The notes under the pieces were generated by a model that worked only from the letters and a program-made list of their open reading frames with translations, made no database searches and was not told the DNA's origin. 64,000 bases of DNA from NCBI GenBank assembly GCA_964017155.1, contig OZ024865.1:19392951-19456950 (forward strand), given 5' to 3'. Of this stretch, positions 1-11,654 are shown piece after piece; the stretch's first letter is position 1; each line of letters starts with the position of its first letter. The stretch is from Oasisia sp. SBJ-2009 (lineage: Eukaryota > Annelida > Polychaeta > Sabellida > Siboglinidae). Position numbers and translations under genes: made by a program.

Positions 1-1726
1 GAGCAATTATAATTGTCTTTAAATTCAGAATGGAACTAGAAATTCAATTTCACGTAATGCATATTTGTTGCTGCTTTCCATCGAATGACACTGATGTTAT
101 CGTGATATCCGAGGACAATCGGGTGTCAACAATGAAAACACTGAATCATTTAAACGGACATAGAACGCATGTCCCACTATTAAAAATAGAAACGTCAGAA
201 CTCTGGAGAAGCACTTGTGAAACTATGGTCCCAATGATACTATCAACGTTTAGTAGTATTCAAACAGCTGGTGTTTATATGGCCTATATAAATTGTTCGT
301 TGTTGGTATAAGTATATTTTTCGTTGTTCGTATAAATGGTGGTACTGTGGATTTGAGAACGAGGACAACAACTATAATGGATGTGTTATAGGGTGGTGAA
401 CATAACGACAATGCAATGGAAAGAATGAACAATAACATCTATACCCACTACTCTCTGACGACAGGAAATACAACCGTAATAACATTCTGTGTTAACATTC
501 TCATGTAATTATTTCCAAAAACCTACACGTCTCAGGGTAACCAAGTGCCTGCCATCGTAAGCTTTGATCTTTGAAGCGTTTGGCCGAATGAACCCAGTAA
601 CTTCATACAGATCGTGTTGAGACATAACCGGAATACAATGAACATATTACGCATGCATCTAAATGTATATAGTCATATATAATACGACGCAGTCGGCGGC
701 CGCCAATGAATATTTTAGTGTTAATAACATAACACAAACTTGAGTCGGGATTCATAAGCAAATATTTTAACTCATGAATTAAAACAGATTCAACACAACA
801 CCTCAAAGCTAACTTCTACGGGGATGCTTTGTAACATAATAACTGATTGTCTCAGTAATACGACCATATTAAGCGGCTTAGTCATTATAGCGGGACTTTA
901 TGATACTTCCGTTTCGTAGCCCAGTGTGTTTGATTATACCAATATGCTGATTCGGTTATCCTAGATTATGCTAAGCAGAGTCTACTGTATAATCAAGCCG
1001 CGGAGTGGATGTGGGACAATCTAATTTAACCGCCAATACACTACCAAAGCGACGTCAATCTTTTGCAGGCAATCATCAGAACGAGCGGCGAAATACTAAC
1101 AGTGCTGCTGGATTCGCAAAACATAACTTGTGAAGTAACCCGACATGAAGGCTGTGTCGGAACTACGGTGATAGATGGTAAGCGACGATGCCTTTGACAA
1201 CAACATTAAGTACATTGTGTCACGGTTCGATTGTGCGTTTAACAGCCTGGCGAACGACGCTATAATTCTCGCTATCACGTACATTAATACTGTTCAGCAT
1301 TAGTGAGTGATTACTGCTTCGTCGCATTGTTCGCGTACACGAGTAATAGTGGGCGCTGCTTATAATCTTGTTCGCAGTGGCTCTCATTTGTGGCATGTGA
1401 ACTATAATGCAAGACAGAGGAAACAATCGGAGCGGAATTCTTTGAATAGACAACCAAGCCGATTAAGCGGCGAAAGCCAACGACAAACATTCTGTCTCTG
1501 GACAGCGTTGACGAAAACAACAGCTGGTTGGATATTGTTATGCGGGTAAACATAGTTATTGACATCAGCCACACTTACAACGGTAGGAGAACAGCGATGG
1601 TGATTCAGCGAGAACAATACATGTGACAATGCAACAATGAAAACTCAATAAATCATGATGTTATATGCGGCGAACGCGTGCCTTTGAACATAGGACTGAC
1701 CTAAGCAACGGTTGAAATCGTAATAA
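1..1726. other. 5' flanking region, no supported gene
   Basis: AT-rich sequence with only short open frames that overlap each other on both strands and match no family I know. It presumably holds the promoter of the ANKUB1-like gene, but I see no convincing TATA box or CpG-rich stretch that would place a start site. Confidence 0.5.
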
Positions 1727-1840
1727 GTGACATGCAGTGGTGAAGTCAAACAGTGCAAAGATTACTCATTAACCGCGAGCAAACAAACGCACTCACACAC
1801 ACGCATACAAACACAAAACCAACAAATCCGCAAATCCAAG

Positions 1841-2604
1841 ATGGCGGACAGCGACGACGACATGTCGGATGTGGCCAGCGATCAGTTCCCGGTCATGCGC
1901 ATCTTCGTCGTGTACGGCCAAGAACGCATCAGTGTCGACGTGTACGACGCACAGACGGTGCACGACGTGAAGGAGAACGTGCGGGAACTGCTCAACATGG
2001 GTCCGGACGAGGGCCCAACGGGGGTCGAGGTACAGGAGAAGAAGATCCTCACTCTTACGTACGCCGGCTCCGAGCTCGAGAACGCTTGGGTGTTCGGCGA
2101 CATCGGCATCACCCCGCTGTCGACCGTCAAGGCGGTGCTGAGGGAGGAGGTGAAGCCGTCGCTCTACATCTACAGGTGAGTAAGACGACGTCTGATTGGA
2201 TGGTTGTTTGCAATGGATGATTTTATTGGTTGTTGTGACTGGTGGTAGTATTGAATGAATGAATGAATGAATGAATGAATGAATGAATGAATGAATGAAT
2301 GAATGGATGGATGGATGGATGGATGGATGTATGGACGAATGAACGAACGAACGAACGAACGAACGAACGAACGAACGAACGAACGAACGAACGAACGAAC
2401 GAACGAACGAACGAACGAACGAACGAACGAACGAACGAACGAACGAACGAACGAACGAACGAACGAACGAACGAACGAACGAACGAACGAACGAACGAAC
2501 GAACGAACGAACGAACGAACGAACGAACGAGTTCTTCACTTAAGTCTGTATGTTTTTATTGCGAAACGGTTCTACGTATACATGTGTGCAAGACAAATGC
2601 TTAA

Positions 2605-2689
<85 letters not shown>

Positions 2690-4831
2690 ACACCACACCA
2701 CACCACACCACACCACACCACACCACACCACACCACACCACACCACACCACACCACACCACACACACGTGTGTGTGAATAAATGGCATGTGAATAAATCA
2801 GTTATAAATCTTGGCCATGAGCAAAACACCCGGAATTACTATTGGCATTACACGGCTAACTGCACTCTTATGCTTATGGCTGACGTTAATACTGGTTTTT
2901 ATTTTCACCACGTGTGTGATTGTAAGTACACACTACAAGTAGGGTACACACTACATGTTAAGATCTGTTTGATCTCAGTAAGTGCTTCTCTCTCCACAGC
3001 GCGTTCAACGACGACATGGTGCCGCTGCTCGAGAAGATCAACTTCTCGACGCTGGCGGTGTCCGACTTCCGCGCGCTCATCAGCCGCAAGATCGGACTTC
3101 CGGTCGGCGTCTTCCGGCTGCTGAACGAGAAGGGCGCGGAGATGTTCGATTTCCACACCCTCTACGACTACGGGGTCGTTCTCGGCAGCACCGTCCGACT
3201 GGACACGTGGGACGGCTGGAACGACTTCCTCAACCTGGCTGTCATGGGCTTCTCTTCCCACGTCATGGCCAACCTGATGGCCGACGACGCTGTCGCTAAG
3301 TACCAGATGAAGGTCGCCATGTACATGGCGGCGCACTTCGGACACGTCGACCTCGCCGTCTCGCTCATGCGTTGCAAGTGAGTCATAGACGCAATGTTAT
3401 TCCCACCACCATGCTATGGAGCGCGGCAGTGTAGTAGTGTTGTGATTAGAACCGAATCCAAAACCGGGACCCTTCTTAGATCAACGTTGAATAGACCGTG
3501 ACGTGTAGTCGCTGTGGAAAGACTTGCCTATCTCGGATAGGTTTCACCGGCCATCAGCGTGCCATCACCAGACGAGGACTTCCGCCTTCCCGAATCTTCC
3601 TTGGCGATGATGATGAGAACGTCGTACTCTCTTCTTCTTGCTTTCCCCTTTCATGTGGGGTCGCCGGCGTGACAGTTAATTTTCTTCCTCCATGTCGCCC
3701 TGTTTATCGCTACGACTGCGTTGAGACCCACGGTGTTCACGTCTCTTAAAGGCATCTTTCCAGCTGGTCTTTGGTCGTCATTTTTCGTCTTCTTGGTACG
3801 TCTGTTATCGGAACTCTTTCACTGTGTGCTCTTCGTCTCTTCTCGTCATATCCCCATACCATTTCAATTGGTTATCTGTTATATTTTGGACACTTCTGCT
3901 ACTCTGGTTGTTTCCTTAATATATTCGTTTCTGGTCTTATCTTTCTTTGTTACGCCACACATCCATCTCAACACCCTCATCTCATTCGTGTCTATCCTTG
4001 CTTCTTGTCTTGCCCTTTCGTTGTCTCCAAGTTCCCTGCTCCTTGCAGCACTGCTGGTCTGACAACAGATGATCTTCCCCTTCAACTTCTCTGGCATTTC
4101 CTGTTGCAAAACACTCCGCTGCATTTCTTCCAGTTTCTCCAACCTGTACTCACTCTCTGCTTGATCTCCGTTTCCATGCCTCTTTTCTCTTCCACGACTG
4201 GTCTAGATATTTCTGTTCTAACTGCGTTGTTCAGAACCTTTGGTATGTTCGTTCACTTTACGTTTCTCTAGTTCACTCAGCTGTACAAATGAATACCAGG
4301 CTATAAACTGTGGTGGGTATTAACTATATTAACAATGGTCATGATAAAGAAGATGGTGTTGATGCTAAAGAAGGTAATAATAATAATGATAATACTAATG
4401 AAATAATAACAATAATAAGTAACAAGTTATTTCCAAGTAATATTCGTGCCTAAAAATGATGACTAAATATACAAAATCACTTGATTTTTTCAAATGAAAC
4501 AATCATAAAATTATACCATCTACCGGAAATACTCACGATTGTCGCCACTCTCCTGCCCAGCGTGCGGGCGGACGAGCCGACGGGGTACCACCCGATACGT
4601 CTGTGGTGTCGCGAGGCCGTGCAACACATCGACGCAGTGAAGACTCCGATCCACGAGGCGGCCGAGGCGGGCCATCTCGGCGTGCTCAGGACCTTTGTCA
4701 ACAACAACATCGCCACGGTGCTGGCTCGGGACGGCTACGGACTCACACCCCTCAATATCGCCCTGCGGAGGCGGCAGAAGGTACGTGTCAGTCCTTCTTC
4801 GTTAAAGCGACTGTGCTGGGCCAGCCCCTAG

Positions 4832-4891
<60 letters not shown>

Positions 4892-7800
4892 AGTTCTTAT
4901 GAATACAACATGCATGTTGATTGCTTAATGCCTGTTATTTGTGTTTAATTACTTTATTTCAAAATAAAATTGATTGGCTATAAGGTGAGCAGAGTTACCC
5001 GCAATACTCTTTGATATATAAATTTCCCACATTCTATACAACAGACTTCCCGTTATAAGTTACTGCTCTGCCAATTCTAGGTAGAGGAGCTGGCACTCTC
5101 CCTTTAATTAAATTAACTTCACTTTATTATCCTATAGTATAGACGGATATTAGTTATACCTACATCTCATGATTGCGTATGCAAGAACTGAAATATTGTA
5201 CATATTAGACGTGTATTTAAAAGATGTAAAAGAAGAAAAATGAAGTACAAAATGTAAAAGCAAAAATAAAACGAACCCGTAGACATAAATATTACTCGTT
5301 CAACCGGTTGAGGAACTAGTATAGTTTAATGACAAAACGTTTTCCAGTTGACATTTGAATACAACAGATGCCTAATTAAAATGTATTCTTTTTATTATAT
5401 AATTATGGCCGTATAAGTCAACTTCATAAAATTCTTATTACTGTATTATTTAAATATATTTACGAATCCCATAAGATAAGTAAAAGTATTATTTTGAACA
5501 TCGCCAGCAAAGGCTGCAGCGAAATCAGTGGCGCCACGTAGTGAATCAGAAAGCACCTAACCATTGAATGAAGACAGCGAAAATCGCCATAATGCGATAT
5601 TGCCTGACGCGGGTCGATACTTGATACGTTTATTGATGATTATCCAAATTATTATTCCTATATCTACACTCTGTAGACCGTGTGATTTCGAAATTTTTAT
5701 ACCAAGAGATTCGCATATATCGACCCGTATCAGGCAATGTCGCATTATGGCGATTTTCACTGCCTTCATTCAATGGTTAGGTGCTTTCTGATTCACTACG
5801 TGGCGCCACTGATTTCGCTACAGCCTTTGCCGGCATCTACATCAACAGCCGTTCATGTACAATAATAACGATGTCACTGTCTACACTCGGTGCAGCCGTG
5901 TGCAATATCGACGACATATCTTCACTTATGACTGCGTGCAATAATACTGGCACCGCATACACATCTACTACCGTGTACAACGTAGGCGACATTGTCTACA
6001 CTTTCAGACTAGTTTAATACTGTCAGCATCATCTATATTTTCAGTCATTTCAACAATGTCGACACCGCACTTTCAGCCATATGTGCAAAATTCGACATTA
6101 CTCACACTTTCAGCACGTCTTGACATAACGTTTTGTATCCACTGTTACTCATTGTTATGTGATATCGACACTGTCCATTACTATTTTATTTTGCATAATT
6201 CCACTGAGACTAAAGCAAAGTCAGTGGAGACGAATTCACGACATTGACAACTTTAAAACACTCGTCGGGCCATCGGGGCCAGTACCAATGCCGAGCTCTA
6301 CTTTCAGCCGTGTGCAGAAGTGACGATGTTGTCTGCACTTTCAGTCTTGGGCAGTAAAATGTCGACACTGTCTACACTCTCAGTCGTATGCAGTAACATC
6401 GACACTTCCTGTACTTTCAGCCGTGCGTAATAACATCGACACTTCCTGTACTTTCAGCCGTGCGTAATAACATCGACACTTCCTGTACTTTCAGCCGTGC
6501 GTAATAACATCGACACTTCCTGTACTTTCAGCCGTGCGTAATAACATCGACACTTCCTGTACTTTCAGCCGTGTGCAATAACATCGACACTTCCTGTACT
6601 TTCAGCCGTGTGCAATAACATCGACACTTCCTGTACTTTCAGCCGTGTGCAATAACATCGACACTTCCTGTACTTTCAGCCGTGTGCAATAACATCGACA
6701 CTTCCTGTACTTTCAGCCGTGTGCAATAACATCGACACTTCCTGTACTTTCAGCCGTGCGTAATAACATCGACACTTCCTGTACTTTCAGCCGTGTGCAA
6801 TAACATCGACACTTCCTGTACTTTCAGCCGTGTGCAATAACATCGACACTTCCTGTACTTTCAGCCGTGTGCAATAACATCGACACTTCCTGTACTTTCA
6901 GCCGTGTGCAATAACATCGACACTTCCTGTACTTTCAGCCGTGTGCAATAACATCGACACTTCCTGTACTTTCAGCCGTGTGCAATAACATCGACACTTC
7001 CTGTACTTTCAGCCGTGCGTAATAACATCGACACTTCCTGTACTTTCAGCCGTGTGCAATAACATCGACACTTCCTGTACTTTCAGCCGTGTGCAATAAC
7101 ATCGACACTTCCTGTACTTTCAGCCGTGTGCAATAACATCGACACTTCCTGTACTTTCAGCCGTGTGCAATAACATCGACACTTCCTGTTCTTTCAGCCG
7201 TGTGCAATAACATCGACACTTCCTGTACTTTCAGCCGTGTGCAATAACATCGACACTTCCTGTACTTTCAGCCGTGTGCAATAACATCGACACTTCCTGT
7301 ACTTTCAGCCGTGTGCAATAACATCGACACTTCCTGTACTTTCAGCCGTGTGCAATAACATCGACACTTCCTGTTCTTTCAGCCGTGTGCACTAACATCG
7401 ACACTTCCTGTACTTTCAGCCGTGCGCAATAACATCGACACTTCCTATACTTTCATGTGTACTTTCATTCATACTTTCATATTCATGTGCAATAATATCG
7501 ACACTTCCTATACGACACTTCCTGTACTTTCAGCCGTGTGCAATAACATCGACACTTCCTGTACTTTCAGCCGTGTGCAATAACATCGACACTTCCTGTT
7601 CTTTCAGCCGTGTGCAATAACATCGACACTTCCTGTACTTTCAGCCGTGTGCAATAACATCGACACTTCCTGTACTTTCAGCCGTGTGCAATAACATCGA
7701 CACTTCCTGTACTTTCAGCCGTGTGCAATAACATCGACACTTCCTGTACTTTCAGCCGTGTGCAATAACATCGACACTTCCTGTTCTTTCAGCCGTGTGC

Positions 7801-8570
7801 ACTAACATCGACACTTCCTGTACTTTCAGCCGTGCGCAATAACATCGACACTTCCTATACTTTCATGTGTACTTTCATTTATACTTTCATATTCATGTGC
7901 AATAATATCGACACTTCCTATACGACACTTCCTGTACTTTCAGCCGTGTGCAATAACATCGACACTTCCTGTACTTTCAGCCGTGTGCAATAACACAGAC
8001 ACTTCCTGTACTTTCAGCCGTGCGCGTCCTTCCTGCTGACGAAGCAGTGGAGCAAGGTGCCGTACACGCGCAAGGCGTCCATCCCCCTCAGCGTGTACGT
8101 GCGTATGCGGCAGTGGTCGGACGCGGCCCGGGACAAGGTGTTCACGCTCCACGGCCAGTGGAAGTCGTCGCTGCGGGCCACGAGACGAGGCGGCACGACC
8201 GGCGCCCTCGTCAGGTGAGAGTGGAGTAGTAAAAGTAATAATTTTATTATTTATATTAATAGTAATATTAATAATAAGTTTCACAATATTCACAATATTT
8301 GATAATATTACTAATAATAAGAATGCCAACAACATAAATAATATTAATAATATACTAGCAATAATAGTAATATTCATAATACAATAAATCACATTTAATA
8401 GGATCGAACGTTAAATGTATTAGTGCAGTGGCACAGGGGCACAGTGGCACAGTGGCACAGGGGCACAGTGGCAAGGGATTCTGATTCACGACTAAGAGAA
8501 CCCGGGTTCGAATGCTGTGCTGCCATGTCATTTTTGTACTTTCACAAAAAAGAAAGAGCGAGAGCGAAAG

Positions 8571-8629
<59 letters not shown>

Positions 8630-9107
8630 CGAGAAAGAGCGAGAAAGAGATGAGGTAGAGAGGGAGTGAAGGAACGAGGTTGTGTGGGAGGGGTAGGGAT
8701 AGTATGTGTTAGACGAGAGAAGAAAGAGGAGATAGGAGAAAGGTGAGATGAGAGAGGAGAAAGAAGGGAGAACAGTTTCGACTGTACACAACGTAACTCT
8801 GGTACATGCCATTTGCAGCTACGGCGTTCAACTCGATGGTTTCACGGCGACCCGCCTGACGTCGAAGCCGATGGCCCAGTTGCGGGCGGAGGAGGAGCCG
8901 GAGCAGCGACGCCTGAAGCGAGGTCAGATGGCGCTCCTGAGCAGCTCGAGGAACGACCTGAACGACCCGGAGACCTACTTCCGGGGCCTGGCACTCGGCA
9001 GCTCCTTCAAGCTGCCGCGACTGTCTCGCTTCAGTCGGGCCTCACGCAGTGTCATACAGGTACACAACGGGGGACTTCTAGATAGTCTCATTGCATTATT
9101 TATAACA

Positions 9108-9187
<80 letters not shown>

Positions 9188-10201
9188 CACACGTACACAT
9201 AGAGGCAGGCACATGCACGCGCATTCACACACCGCACCGCACCGCACCGCACCGCACCGCACCGCACCGCACCGCACCGCACCGCACCGCACCGCACCGC
9301 ACCGCACCGCACCGCACCGCACCGCACCGCACCGCACCGCACCGCACCGCACCGCACCGCACCGCACCGCACCGCACCGCACCGCACCGCACCGCACCGC
9401 ACCGCACCGCACGCACGCACGCAGTGAGTGAGTGAGTGAGTGAGTGATTGAGTGAGTGAGTGAGTGAGTGAGTGAGTGAGTGAGTGAGTGAGTGAGTGAG
9501 TGAGTGAGTGAGTGAATGCAGTCGATCAAGCGAGCAGGCAAATCACTTATCCAGTATGTATTTAGAGTCGCCACTGGGCCACTGTTTGGGCTTTGGAAAT
9601 ATATATGAGTTTCCAATAACGTATTGGGTTACATGGCAAACTATTCACGCTTTAACATGCTAGAACCTTGTTTGTTTTGGCTCCCTTTCAAACATCCTAT
9701 GGCAGAAGTTTTCCCATTGCGTGTTTGATAAATTCTCTCTCACTGTACTGAAAGGCTATTGTATAATTGGATAATTAGTAAGCCGTCACTACCATGTAAA
9801 CGAAATCATGAATATTTAAAAGCTCTAAAAATAGCATAGTATTACAGTTATCAGTATACACGCAGATTGAGTTTAAACCTAGTTAAACCAAACTATTGTT
9901 ATTCTAGATCTGACGTGAAGTAAATTATAACAGAATTCATATTCAGAAAAGGGCGAGCGTGCTTTATGACTTATTTAACAGTGACATAATTGTGGGCAGA
10001 TGCTGATTCATGTTAACATATACATTAGCACACATACGTCTTAAGTGCACTCACAGACACACGCATATGCATAGGCATGAACACACACATGAACGTACGT
10101 AGGTGACTTTATATATTAGCATGACGGGCTATACGTCAAGTCTAGTGAATATGTCCAAATATTACAGTAAAATTAAACCGGGCATACAACTGAGGCACAC
10201 A

Positions 10202-10273
<72 letters not shown>

Positions 10274-10274
10274 T

Positions 10275-10316
<42 letters not shown>

Positions 10317-11575
10317 ACATACACACATACACACATACATACATACATACATACATACATACATACATACATACATACATACATACATACATACATACAT
10401 ACATACATACATACATACATACACATGAATTTGGAATCAAAATAGCTTGCACACTATAAGGCCCTGCTGAATATATCTATTTGCGAGGATGGTCGATCCC
10501 ATAGCAACGACTCATTCTGGCTTTACGAATTCTGCGGCAGTAAACGACTCTCAAATCGGCTTAAATATTTTGCAGTGCAAATACCTACAGACAAATATAA
10601 GATTTTAAAAATAAATTGACGCCATCTATCGGCTTTGTTGTTGGAGTGACATGTTCTTGTTAAATGATTTCTACGATCACAGCACCATGCGTATAAGCCT
10701 GATATAATCCAACATTTTGAAGTAAGTGAGAAGAAAATAATTTACTTGTAGTTAATATTGTATTAATTTAGCTGATATATGCGTATTTTATTTTAATATC
10801 TTATATTGCTTGTCATTTCTTTAACTACATGAATGATTTAAAAACAGAAACATTGTTTACCTTTAATAAGTTTCGTACTTTATTTTACATATGTATTTAT
10901 TTTTACAAATTGACTTTATATTATTATTATTATGTAACAGTTTATGTTTTGTAAAATAATTGTTGTATCATAATGATTTTACGTGTATTTAAGCGTCTTT
11001 AAACATGATTTTATCCGGAAACAAGGCGCTATGTAAAATTAAAGTATCATCACAGTTATTGTATGGTCACAGTCATTATAAAGTCACCGTCTGCTGGTTT
11101 AGCAGGAGCGGACGGCGACGGAGCCGTCGGAGGCGGACAGCTCGGAGAACGACAACGACGGCACGAGCAGCAAGGGCAGCAGTCCCGACCTGAGGCGGCG
11201 GTCACGCCTGGCCGCCAGCAGTGTCACCGACAGCCAGTTCCAGTTCCGCCTGCCGCCCATACAGGAGAAACTGAGGCAGTCGTCTCGGAACGCCAGCATC
11301 TCGCACCAGGTGTGGGGTCTAAGTACTTCTGCGAAATAAACGCAATTAGTCTTCAAAACCCTTGCAATGAAAGAACACTACACCTAAGAAGACCCTCTAC
11401 GAAACATGTCACGAAAGAATGTTCATCCACTAGCATAAGAAAGTCCGCTACCGAATGCAAGCGCTCAAGCGAAAGAACACCTTGTATAGCTAAAGAAAGT
11501 ACCGTAGCAAAAAGACCTTACTAGCGATAGAAAGCCACGTCGGATGATGCGACTATTAATATACGCAACGCATTC

Positions 11576-11654
<79 letters not shown>

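Noticed and set aside
1793..2604. Repetitive Ser-Phe-Val-Arg and Thr-Asn-Glu-Arg open frames on both strands
   Set aside because: Microsatellite translation; they conflict with the ANKUB1 exon 1 and intron 1 model.
6400..8017. CRISPR-like array of 37-bp repeats
   Set aside because: Units are head to tail with no variable spacers, in a split-gene animal locus; it is a minisatellite.
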